A stretch of DNA of 64,000 bases. Origin: Klebsiella pneumoniae. GTDB lineage: Bacteria > Myxococcota_A > UBA796 > SXON01. Below the pieces are notes generated by a model. It did not search any database. It worked only from the letters and a program-made list of their open reading frames with translations, and was not told the origin of the DNA. The stretch's first letter is position 1; every line of letters begins with the position of its first letter. Both the position numbers and the translations under genes were made by a program. The DNA is taken from assembly GCA_945861635.1 (NCBI GenBank), contig CAMAWH010000023.1, positions 1 through 64,000 of the forward strand, read 5' to 3'. Below, one piece after another: positions 48,338-56,689 of this stretch.

Positions 48338-49291
48338 ATGGACGTCACGCTCATTCCCGGAAGCGGTGTCGGCGCCCAGGTGGCCGACGTCATGGTTGAC
48401 GTGGTCGGTCGCCTGCGCGGCGACATCGCGTTTGACGTCCAAACGGAACTCGGCGCGGCGATCGCGTCGGTCCAACGCACCGGACTCGCCATCAAGGGAA
48501 AGTGGATCAGTGCGGTAAAACCCGGGCAGATGCCACCGAGCGTGCAGTTCCGCAAGGCGCTGGGTGTGCACACCATCGTGCGGCACGTCACCAATCTGCC
48601 GGGGTTGCCGGCGCGCGGCCAGAACATCGACATTTTGATCGTCCGCGAGGCAAGTGAGGATATCTACGCCGGCTTTGAGCACCAGGCAGCGCCGGGTGTC
48701 TTTGAGACGGTGCGGGTGACGACCCGGGCGGGGTGCGAGCGCGTGCATCGCTTTGCGTTCGAGCTGGCGCGCGTGCAGGGTCGAAAACGCGTCACGACGG
48801 TGCACAAGGCCAACATCCTCAAGAAGGCGGATGGGATGTTCCTCGCCGTCGGAAGGGAGGTCGCGCGCGAGTACCCCGATCTGGTCCATGAAGACGTGAT
48901 TGTAGACGCGCTCTGCATGCAGATCGTGCGTAGGCCACGCGTGTTCGACGTGCTGGTGTGCGGGAACCTGTTTGGTGACATCGTGAGTGATTGCGCGGCG
49001 GGGATGGCAGGCGGTGTGACGGTTGCGTGTGGCAAGAACATCTCACCGAATGCGACGATTTTCGAGAGTCCGCATGGAACGACGGTCGGGGTGGTCGGGG
49101 AAGATGGCGCCAACCCCTACCCGTTCCTTGGGCTCGCGGTCGACCTGCTTCGTCACAGTGGAGATGCGGCGTCTGCGGCGCGGATTCGCGCGGCGTGCGA
49201 GTCAGCCCTGCTCGCGGGGCACCACACGCAGGACATGGGCGGAACGGCGACGTGTTCGGCGGTGCATGCCGCGGTGGTGGCGGGGTTGTAG
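48338..49291 (+). CDS. Isocitrate dehydrogenase-family subunit with altered active site
   Basis: A 317-aa homologue of the upstream protein. It keeps the fold signatures (LIPGSGVGAQVADVMVDV, HKANILKKADGMFL, VFDVLVCGNLFGDIVSDCAA), but substrate residues differ: the SxNxxxR region reads PPSVQFRKAL and RENTE reads REASE. The cofactor loop is HGTTVGVVGEDGANP, lacking the Ala-Pro-Asp/Lys found in active enzymes. This is the pattern of a regulatory partner, as in eukaryotic IDH3 beta/gamma. It is 2 bases from the first gene, so a heteromer is likely. An activity on another substrate cannot be excluded. Confidence 0.85.
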   Translation: MDVTLIPGSGVGAQVADVMVDVVGRLRGDIAFDVQTELGAAIASVQRTGLAIKGKWISAVKPGQMPPSVQFRKALGVHTIVRHVTNLPGLPARGQNIDILIVREASEDIYAGFEHQAAPGVFETVRVTTRAGCERVHRFAFELARVQGRKRVTTVHKANILKKADGMFLAVGREVAREYPDLVHEDVIVDALCMQIVRRPRVFDVLVCGNLFGDIVSDCAAGMAGGVTVACGKNISPNATIFESPHGTTVGVVGEDGANPYPFLGLAVDLLRHSGDAASAARIRAACESALLAGHHTQDMGGTATCSAVHAAVVAGL

Positions 49292-49399
49292 GGGCGAGCG
49301 CGGAGGTTTTGGTGCGCCGGCGGCGATGTTTCAGAATTCGCCGAAGGACGAGGTCGAGGTCGGTGGTCTTGGGCAGCCCAGCCTGGAACGGCGCGGCGC

Positions 49400-50797
49400 T
49401 CACCCCCTGCGCGATCGCCGCCGGTACGAAAGCAGCGCCAAGCCAGCCACGGAAGCGCCCAACCCCGCGCCGCCGCCGTGGGCGCCGCCGCCGTGGGCGC
49501 AGCCACAGCCGCTCGCGGTGTCGGTGTCGTCGTCGTCGTTGCCGTCGGCCGCGTTGATCACCCCGTCCGTCTCGTCATCGGTGGTGCCCGTGTCCTCCGG
49601 GCACTCCTCGTAGATCGTTTCTGGTTTCACCGTCGCCGTGCCGTCGCACCATGTATCGATGCAGGAACGGTTGGACGGCGTGTCGTCGGCGTAGGTAAGG
49701 ACATCGGATTTGTGAATCCCCGAGGTGTACAGCACCAAATCGGCGTCGGCCGTCTCCCTGCTGTACCGCATGTGCAGGCGCGAAATCCACGGCCAACCCG
49801 CCTGCGTATCGGTGAACGGCCCCACGAAGCCCAACTCAGCGAGGATATCCCCATCATAGGTGCCATTGAAGGGGTTGAAGTTCGTGCATGGATTGCAGTC
49901 TCCCGCTGCGTCTGAGAACTCGAGCGCCCACGCCGCGTCGCCCGCCGCCTCCCAGGCGTGGTCGAAAATCGCTGCCTGATCGGCGGTGAAATCGTTTCCG
50001 GCGTAGCTACCCCACACACACTGGTCCGGGATCGTTACCTCGGGGTAATTGGCCAACCCCAACCGACCCTCCGACCCGTCCATCAGCGCGTAGATGATCA
50101 TGTCCTGCGTATCGACGGCCGACAGCGCCGCCAGACGAATCGGGATGGAGATCACATCACTGTCATAGGAAACCTGCAGCGGCATGAGCGGCGAACCATC
50201 GGCGATCGTGGCCGCCTCAGATACCTTGGCAACGAGGAAATAGCTGCCGGCGTCGATGTATTCAACGAGGCGCTCCTCGGCACCCTCGGGGAGGTAGTAG
50301 CCGTTGGCGTCGAGCCAGGTTTTCAGGGCCGACGACTCGTCGGAAGAGAGAATGGAGATGGCGTAGCTGCCGACAAGGTAGCTGGCCTCGACCTCCACAC
50401 CGGCGTCACCATCGGCGTCGGAGTCGGAGTCGCCGTCGCCGTCGGCGTCAGTGTCAACATCGGACTCCGGGCAGGGCACATAGGCATCGTAGCGACAGCC
50501 GGCGTCCTGCACGCGCCGCGGGGCGGTGTAGCCGTCCAGTTGATGGAACACCTCACTGTCAAGCGTGCGGATGTCGTCCGCTCCGAGTACCGCCGGGACG
50601 GGAAGGACGAGGGCGAACGGTTGGGAGGGGCCCTGCGGATTGATCGATACGCTGAACGTCGTGCGGCCGTTGATGTGCACGATCGCCACTTGCGCCGTGC
50701 CGAAGCTGAGTTCGGAGGGCGTTCCGGTTGCGATGGTGGGGCACGCGGTGGCATCTCCTGCTGCGAGGAGGGTGAGGGTGAAGAGAAGGTTGCGCAT
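49400..50797 (-). CDS. DUF2330 exported protein with MYXO-CTERM-type sorting tail
   Basis: A 465-aa protein. A signal peptide (MRNLLFTLTLLAAGDATAC) may end in a lipobox-like Cys. The body matches DUF2330 proteins (FALVLPVPAVLGADDIRTLD; YLVGSYAISILSSDESSALK; LDANGYYLPEGAE), with an Asp-rich insert (DTDADGDGDSDSDADGD). After an acidic linker the tail is SGCGCAHGGG followed by a hydrophobic segment (GLGASVAGLALLSYRRR), the MYXO-CTERM plan: Cys motif, membrane helix, Arg cluster. It is probably processed and anchored at the surface in the way proposed for myxobacteria. It is convergent with the dehydrogenase pair. Confidence 0.9.
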   Translation of the reverse strand: MRNLLFTLTLLAAGDATACPTIATGTPSELSFGTAQVAIVHINGRTTFSVSINPQGPSQPFALVLPVPAVLGADDIRTLDSEVFHQLDGYTAPRRVQDAGCRYDAYVPCPESDVDTDADGDGDSDSDADGDAGVEVEASYLVGSYAISILSSDESSALKTWLDANGYYLPEGAEERLVEYIDAGSYFLVAKVSEAATIADGSPLMPLQVSYDSDVISIPIRLAALSAVDTQDMIIYALMDGSEGRLGLANYPEVTIPDQCVWGSYAGNDFTADQAAIFDHAWEAAGDAAWALEFSDAAGDCNPCTNFNPFNGTYDGDILAELGFVGPFTDTQAGWPWISRLHMRYSRETADADLVLYTSGIHKSDVLTYADDTPSNRSCIDTWCDGTATVKPETIYEECPEDTGTTDDETDGVINAADGNDDDDTDTASGCGCAHGGGAHGGGAGLGASVAGLALLSYRRRSRRG

Positions 50798-51012
50798 GGA
50801 TGGTCCAGGGCGGGAGGTCAGTATATGCGCGGTATTCGGCGACGCGCTGCACTCCCGACCCGATCCTCTCGCGTCGGTTCCGCCGAACCAAACGCAATCG
50901 CGAAGCGATTGCCCCCGAACCTATCCATCCATCCCGTCATCATTCGTCACCGCGGCGAACTGAAAGCTCCGGGGCGTGTCAGACGTTTCGCCCACGCCAC
51001 CCCCGGAGTCCC

Positions 51013-52689
51013 ATGGTTTTGCTCGCTCTGCTCTGCCTTTCGCGTTCAATCACGACGATTGCCCACGCTGACGAGCCGGATTTTGCCGCCGAAGCGAAGA
51101 GTCGCATGCAGCTCTCGTTCGACAATGATGCGGTGCAAGCAGAATTGAATGCGCCCGCGTCCGCAATGCCCTCTCCGCCTCGGAGCAGCGCGGCCGCCCG
51201 CATCATGGCGATTCCGAAGGCGTCGTTGCCGTTGGAGGCCAATTCGACGCTCGACCACGTCGTCGTCCTCCGCGATCGGGCCATCGTGACGCGTGTGCGT
51301 GAGGTGAAGCTGGCCGTGGGCTCGCAGCGCGTCCGATTCGAGGGGCTGCCGCTCGGACTCGACGCGGATGCGCTTCACGCACGCGTACGTGACGGAAAAG
51401 CGCGTGTGGTCGGCGTCGAATTGGTCAGCGGGGCGGGTGACGTCGAAGAGACGGAGCGCATCGGGAAGCTGCGTGCGGATGCAAAGGTGCTCTCCGATGA
51501 GTTGGGGGCGATCCAGGACCACATCGAATCGCTGCTCATGCAGCGCGCCTACCTGCGTGGCGCCGTGCTCCCGGGAGATGGCGACACGCGCCCGCTGCCG
51601 ACGCTCGATATCGTGAAGGGCACGCTTGGTTGGGTGGGCGATGCGGAGCGCGACCTTGCGGCCAAGCTTCGCACCGACGAGACGAAAGCCAAGGAACTCG
51701 GCGAGAAGCTCGAGCCCTTTCTTACAAAATTGCATGACCCCCTTGCGACGGGAATGACGGTTCGGGTGGATCTCGACGTGACGACGTCGTCCACCATCGA
51801 TCTCTCGCTTGGATACACGGTGCTTGGGGCGGGTTGGACGCCTTCGTACAACGCGCGCCTCGACCCGGAAACGAACACCGTCACGCTGGAAACGAACGCG
51901 CTGGTGGCGCAGAACACGGGCGAGGTCTGGACAGACGCGACGCTGCAATTGTCTACGGCGGACGCCGTGGTTGGCGGTGCTGCGCCCATCCTGAGTGAGT
52001 GGGTGCTGGACGAGAATGGCGTGGACGCCTCCCAGTTCAATGACGGAGGCCAAAAAAGCAGCGGCGCGGGCGCGATGGTGATGGACGTGCTGGGCCGGCG
52101 TACAATCGCCGGTGACGGCTCTGAAGCGCGGCTCCCGCTTACGTCGGGGAGCTTCCCTACCGTTGTCTCCCTTACGACGGCGCCGCGCCTCGTTCCCGAA
52201 GTGTTTCGCTCTGCACGGGTCACGTGGACCGGTGAGGCGCCGCTCCTGCCCGGCCCCGTGGCATCGTTCGTGGGCGCCGACTATGTCGGGAGCGCAGTGA
52301 TCGACGCCGTAGCCCCTGGAGAGGCGATGAACCTTGGTTTCGGCGTGGACGAGCGCATCAAGGTCGACCGGAAGTTGGCAAGCCGCCAGGTGGACCACCT
52401 CCTCGGCGGGCGGACCCGATACACCGTGAGGTACACGACGACGGTCCACAACTTTGCCCGCACTGCCCAGTCGGTTGTGCTCACGGATCAACTTCCCGTC
52501 TCGCAGATCGACAAGGTCAGTGTGCAACTCCTCGACGGCACGCCCGCCGTGGCGGACCTGACGCTGCCCCCGGGAGTGCAGCAGTGGAAGCTGGATATTC
52601 CGGCAGGCGGCGTCGCCACGGTGGCGTTCGCTTTCGTCGTGACAGCACCGCGTGAGATGTCGCGGCGCCTCGACATGATGATGCTGTGA
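51013..52689 (+). CDS. Exported DUF4139 (mucoidy inhibitor MuiA-like) protein
   Basis: A 558-aa protein with signal peptide (MVLLALLCLSRSITTIAHAD). The N-terminal DUF4140-type domain includes HVVVLRDRAIVTRVREVKLA and GLPLGLDADALHAR. A coiled-coil central region (ETERIGKLRADAKVLSDELG) follows, then the C-terminal DUF4139 domain with LGYTVLGAGWTPSYNARLDP, VVTAPREMSRRLDMMML at the end and YTTTVHNFARTAQ. MuiA-like proteins have been linked to exopolysaccharide (mucoid) control, but the mechanism is unknown. ATG 51013 begins the signal and has GGAG 7 bases before it. It is divergent from the DUF2330 gene, with 215 bases between. Confidence 0.88.
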   Translation: MVLLALLCLSRSITTIAHADEPDFAAEAKSRMQLSFDNDAVQAELNAPASAMPSPPRSSAAARIMAIPKASLPLEANSTLDHVVVLRDRAIVTRVREVKLAVGSQRVRFEGLPLGLDADALHARVRDGKARVVGVELVSGAGDVEETERIGKLRADAKVLSDELGAIQDHIESLLMQRAYLRGAVLPGDGDTRPLPTLDIVKGTLGWVGDAERDLAAKLRTDETKAKELGEKLEPFLTKLHDPLATGMTVRVDLDVTTSSTIDLSLGYTVLGAGWTPSYNARLDPETNTVTLETNALVAQNTGEVWTDATLQLSTADAVVGGAAPILSEWVLDENGVDASQFNDGGQKSSGAGAMVMDVLGRRTIAGDGSEARLPLTSGSFPTVVSLTTAPRLVPEVFRSARVTWTGEAPLLPGPVASFVGADYVGSAVIDAVAPGEAMNLGFGVDERIKVDRKLASRQVDHLLGGRTRYTVRYTTTVHNFARTAQSVVLTDQLPVSQIDKVSVQLLDGTPAVADLTLPPGVQQWKLDIPAGGVATVAFAFVVTAPREMSRRLDMMML

Positions 52690-52706
52690 GCCGCGCGGCT
52701 CAGAGC

Positions 52707-52751
52707 GGCGGCTTCCCGTCCGGCGGCTTCCCGTGGAGTGGCGGTTTCCCG
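52707..52751. repeat. Three tandem copies of GGCGGCTTCCCGT-type repeat
   Basis: GGCGGCTTCCCGT at 52707-52719 and 52722-52734, and GGCGGTTTCCCG at 52740-52751, with periods of 15 and 18 bases. They lie just after the DUF4139 stop and before the 254-aa gene. Their role is unknown. Confidence 0.6.
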
Positions 52752-52793
52752 AGAGATGGCCCCTCTGTCTCCCACACCGCAGGCGCAATTCGA

Positions 52794-52815
52794 TTCTGTA
52801 ATACAGCATACAGAA
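52794..52815. promoter_or_regulatory. Inverted repeat TTCTGTA-N8-TACAGAA upstream of the 254-aa gene
   Basis: Perfect 7-bp arms separated by 8 bases form a symmetric AT-rich site in GC-rich DNA about 95 bases before ATG 52910. This looks like a dimeric-regulator operator or part of a promoter (TAATACAG in the centre). No regulator gene is nearby. Evidence is structural only. Confidence 0.35.
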
Positions 52816-52909
52816 AAATGACGTCTCTCTCTCTCCACGCCGCCCACTGGGCTCGGCTATTCCATCGCCACGCGGAATCCTTCCCCCCCGCATTTCCCCG
52901 AGGTCATTC

Positions 52910-53674
52910 ATGGCGTGCGCCCAGACCACTCCGGAACAGCAGGCATCCCTTTCGACGACGACCACGGCAAACGCGATCCACTGGTTTACCGGGTGGATGT
53001 TGGTGGTCGGACTCGACAAGGTGAAGGCAACGATCAAGAATCGCTCCATCATCGGCACCGCTACGTTCCAGACCCAACTCGCGATGCAAACGGCGGCGGT
53101 GCGCACGGACAACCCCGACACGCCCACCACCCTGGATTCCGCGCTTCAGGGCGCGGGCGAGCGCTGCTCCGGAGTGGAGGATGTCGCCGCCAGCACGGAT
53201 GACGTGTTCTGGGTACGGTTCGGCGTGGCCTACGCGCTCCAGGCCGGGCAGTCGGGGTTCGCGCAGGCGGAGGTCGCGTTCCAATTGTCCATCCTTCAAT
53301 GCGGGCAGCTCATCGGTACGAAGAGCATGGATCTGGTGTCGTCGTCGAGCACCGACGGATTCATGGCGCTCACCGGGTTCATGCCGACGATGTCGCTGAC
53401 TGCGATTCGCCTCGCCATCCTCTTCCGCAGTCTGTCGGGGAATTTCCGGTGGAAGATCACCCGTCGGTTCGCGACCACGAGCACCGAAGATCCGGGCGCC
53501 TGGGCCACCGACTTCGAGGCGTCGTACCGAACGACGGCGGGAGAAACCTGCACCGTGGACCTGCCCGTCGATCTCCCCGATGACATGTTCGTGCAGTTCG
53601 GCATCCAGTTCAGCGCCTCGTCGGGGACCGGCTCCGCGAGCCTCCAACTCGCCATCGCGTCGCGGCAGGGCTGA
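52910..53674 (+). CDS. 254-aa protein with two copies of an unrecognised domain
   Basis: It has no signal peptide. Repeat 1 (about 27-130) starts FTGWMLVVGLDKVKATIKNR and includes MQTAAV, GVEDVAASTDD and FWVRFGV. Repeat 2 (about 155-250) starts LTGFMPTMSLTAIRLAI and includes FEASYRTTAG and DDMFVQFGIQFS. Both halves align by eye with the 127-aa protein at 25455 (GWM, RGITGT, QTANV, GSYRTTA, VYVRL). An all-beta fold is likely. It is 1 base before the Cys-rich toxin-like gene, which is followed by a YwqK-type gene. It might be a carrier, adaptor or chaperone for the effector; this is inferred from position. Confidence 0.75.
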   Translation: MACAQTTPEQQASLSTTTTANAIHWFTGWMLVVGLDKVKATIKNRSIIGTATFQTQLAMQTAAVRTDNPDTPTTLDSALQGAGERCSGVEDVAASTDDVFWVRFGVAYALQAGQSGFAQAEVAFQLSILQCGQLIGTKSMDLVSSSSTDGFMALTGFMPTMSLTAIRLAILFRSLSGNFRWKITRRFATTSTEDPGAWATDFEASYRTTAGETCTVDLPVDLPDDMFVQFGIQFSASSGTGSASLQLAIASRQG

Positions 53675-53675
53675 G

Positions 53676-54933
53676 ATGTCGGCGTGCGGCGCGGGCCAGA
53701 CGCGGGGAGCAGTGCCGCGGCGCGCGATGCCGCCGCGCCCGCCGCCCGACGCGCATCCCCTCCATCACATGGCGTGGGATGCCGTCCACTACGAGCGCAC
53801 ACGGCCCTTGTTTCCGATACCCAACCTGGGAATCGACGATGTGAGGCGGGCGTGGAAGGAGGGAGCGGCGGCGAACCTGAAGGATGCGATCGCGGTGTTT
53901 AATCCGGGAGGGGACGGTAGGCCGCGCGCCGCGCCTTCGCGCGCGTCTCACGCTCGCGAGGAGGAGGCCGGAGGCGGCGTGCCGGCAGGTACCAAGGTCT
54001 CGACCCTTGCGGTCGATGAGTGCGGCTGCCCCCAGGCGCAATGGAATGTCAAGATAGGGGATGATTGCCCCGATGGGTCAGGCACGATTTCGGCGTTGTA
54101 TGGACCTGAGTACGACGAATCGACCAACAAATGCGTCTACCACTACAAGTGCAAATCCAGCGACACACGATGCGAGTGCTACACCGGCGTGCCGCTCGGG
54201 GAGGGGGGGGTGGAGCAAGGCGTGCTACGCGAAACACAAGAGCGAAGGCATTCTTGCCTGGAACGGGACCGAATGGATCAACCCACCGCTGTCGACAAAA
54301 GGTCGGACGTGCACCTACGAGGGCGGCAAAATGCCGTGCGCGTGTACGTACACGTGCGCCAACGGCAAACCTGCCGACGACGACGATGGTCCGTGGAATG
54401 CCTGTACGTCCGAAGACTGCGACGGGTTCAGCGATGACTGTGGCGGGGACAGCACGTCGGAGTGGCTTCCGAAAAAGATGGATGCGTGCCCGGAGGCAAA
54501 GCTTGGCCCCAAGCCGACGACACCACCACAGGCCGCGGACGACGACCCCCCCTTCCGCTCCGACGTGCCCGTCGGGTGGCCCGTCGGTGTAGCAGTGGGA
54601 ATCGGAGGCGCCGTATCGCCAAGCATCGCGGAGGGGCTGGGCGTAGCATTGGGACTTGCGTTGGGTGCCGCTGCTGCTGGCGTGCGTCCCGGTGTCGGTG
54701 GTATCCTTGGTTTGGGCGGAGTGAGCGACGAGCAGGCGGCGCGCCCCTGGAACTGCACAGCAAAGTGTAACGTTCGGCAATTCGACCGGGCGCTCTCGTG
54801 CCCCGACCGCGCGTACGGCAGCGCCTCGGGTCCTAGCGAGTACCTGGCTTGTCAGGCGGCGATGTCGTCCGCGTCGGCGTCTACGCCGCGGGGTTGTTAC
54901 TCAAGGCACTGCCAATGTAGTTGCTGGAATTGA
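53676..54933 (+). CDS. Cys-rich putative polymorphic toxin, frameshifted at a G8 tract
   Basis: Two frames belong to one 418-aa product. From ATG 53676 the N-terminus includes PPRPPPDAHPLHHMAWDAVH, then a Cys-rich region (DECGCPQAQWNVKIGDDCPD; CKSSDTRCECYTGVPLGEGG). At the G8 run 54203-54210 the frame breaks. Dropping one G continues into GWSKACYAKHK, NGTEWINPPLSTKGRTCTYE, two Gly/Ala-rich hydrophobic helices (GVAVGIGGAVSPSIAEGLGV), and the tail ending CYSRHCQCSCWN. This Cys/His-rich tail resembles C-terminal effector domains of delta-proteobacterial polymorphic toxins. The downstream gene overlaps its stop and looks like immunity. The break could be phase variation, decay or a read error. 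Confidence 0.6.
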
Positions 54934-55616
54934 TGGCCGATTCGCGCTATCTCACCGAAATCCCTGCGCGCGCCGATGCCGTAGACGTGTTGTTCCACAC
55001 GGGAGGCCGGGTGGCAGAGAGGCACTATAAACTTGGGCCGGCCGTCATCGCGGAGAGGCATTACAATGAACATGGCGTCTTGGTCCTGGAGCGGTCGCTC
55101 TCGGGTGGGGTGCGGCACGGCGCCGAACATCGGTTTGACGACGATGGATGGTTACTGTCTCGCACGTACTACCGCGAAGGATTGGAGCATGGCCTTGCGC
55201 AGCAGTGGTCCCGCGACGGTCTGCTATTGGGCGAGTATTCGATGGAAGCCGGGTCTGGGTGGGACCTGTGGTGGCAGACTTTCACCGGGAGTAGTCCGAT
55301 TTTGGCCGAGGCGAGGTGTTACCGCAATGGACGCAGGTGCGGAGATGAATGGTGGTTCCTGTCCGCCGATCGTTTGAGCGCGGCCGCATGTTTCTGGGAC
55401 GATTTGCGCCACGGAGCGGAGTGGCGTTGGGGAGGAAGCGGGAACGTCGAGCGTGGATTTCCGCGGTTTTGGCTACAGGATCAACGCGTGACCAAGCGAG
55501 TGTACCTTCGCGCCGCGAAAACGGACGGTAGGCTGCTCGTGCCCGACGTGTGTGACTCGGAGCCTTGGCGCACATTCCCGGAGGTGGTTTGCAACGCGAT
55601 TCAACGACACCGGTGA
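54933..55616 (+). CDS. YwqK/MORN-repeat protein, candidate immunity (antitoxin) protein
   Basis: A 227-aa protein starting at ATG 54933, which overlaps the toxin stop (TGATG). It has MORN-variant repeats of the YwqK type: HYNEHGVLVLERSLSGGVRH, GAEHRFDDDGWLLSRTYYRE and GLAQQWSRDGLLLGEY, each Y/F..G.L.....Y..G..HG. Proteins of this family sit beside polymorphic toxins and are labelled YwqK-family antitoxins. The repeats fold into a beta-sheet scaffold that could bind the toxin. No signal peptide is present, so it is cytosolic. A TTG at 54921 is a less likely start. Immunity function is inferred. Confidence 0.75.
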   Translation: MADSRYLTEIPARADAVDVLFHTGGRVAERHYKLGPAVIAERHYNEHGVLVLERSLSGGVRHGAEHRFDDDGWLLSRTYYREGLEHGLAQQWSRDGLLLGEYSMEAGSGWDLWWQTFTGSSPILAEARCYRNGRRCGDEWWFLSADRLSAAACFWDDLRHGAEWRWGGSGNVERGFPRFWLQDQRVTKRVYLRAAKTDGRLLVPDVCDSEPWRTFPEVVCNAIQRHR

Positions 55617-56689
55617 CCAGGCTCTGGGGCGTGCCCTGTGGACGGCGGGATGCACGTTGTGGAGGTCAGTCACACCTGGTCCGCCCCCCATTCCTCGCGT
55701 CCCAGCCGCCGTCCGATCCCTTTTCGCCGGTTCGAGGCTCAGTCGCTTGTCGGCCGCGCTCGACCCGATCGATGCCACCGGCAGCGAACTCCGGCCGCTC
55801 GACGTCGAGAAAAATCTTCTCAAAAAGCGTGGGATGCTTGGGCATGCCCGCATGTTTGAGAACAATTTTCTCGAGCGGATCGCAAGGCTACGTTCCCGTC
55901 CAGCGGGATCGGATTGATCCACGCGGTGTCCACGCGATCATCGACGCGAATGCCGGCGCTTGGGTTGATCATGGTGCTCGCGCACATGGTGCGCAACCTT
56001 CTGGCACTACCGGATGCGCGGCGCCTCAGGCGAAGCCAGCGAGACGATCATCCCTCCGTTTACGAAACGGCCCGTCGAAAACCTCACGGCCGCGTTGGCG
56101 ATGGTACACTTCGGTGCGATGAAGGCCGGCCTCCTACGCCGCGTCGTCACCTATCGGCCGGTCAAACCGCCCACCTCGAATCTCCTTCGGGGGCCCGGCC
56201 AGAGGTTCCGGAACCGGTGCTGCCATCGCGGAAAATCGTCGTTCGCACGACCCGAAAATCGCCGGCATCCCCGATCGCCACCCCTGGTGGGCCGGACGGC
56301 CCTTCGGCGCGACGCCGACACCCGGGCACGGACGGCCCGCACCCGCCGCGCGTTTCCAACGGTGGAGGCCGAGGAAAATATAATTCCCGTCGACCCATGT
56401 GGGTCAAACAATCGACAGCTTACGACGGGTCTTCGGGACAACGTCGCCGTCCGCGAATACCTGTGGCATTCGGCCGCTGACGGTAGAAACCGGGAGCGGC
56501 TCATCCGGCCGAACGCCGTCGGCCGCAAGCGGGCGCGCAGCAAGGAAGAACGTGTCGCCAACGCCGCAGAGCACCTGAAAAGTCGCGTGTATGCGCCCGA
56601 GCGGGTGCAGGCGTACTTCAGGGCGAAGCATGTTCGCTGCGCCGCGCGGCAGTAAACACTTTGGCCGCCGGGGTAGTATGAGGCCGACC
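55617..56689. other. Gene-poor region, 1073 nt, probably decayed DNA
   Basis: No gene here is convincing. On the minus strand two stretches read like protein but lie in different frames: one from ATG 55987 includes VDTAWINPIPLDGNVALRS, the other (about 55875-55664) includes MPKHPTLFEKIFLDVERPEF. They may be one frameshifted gene remnant. On the plus strand an open frame 56014-56655 ends in a basic stretch (ARSKEERVANAAEHLKSRVY) but its first half is Arg/Pro/Ala-rich shadow-like sequence. A perfect TATAAT occurs at 56379-56384, with no good -35. Confidence 0.4.

Noticed and set aside
53580..53675. Upstream extension of the toxin-like frame inside the 254-aa gene
   Set aside because: Ser/Arg shadow sequence; ATG 53676 directly follows the upstream stop.
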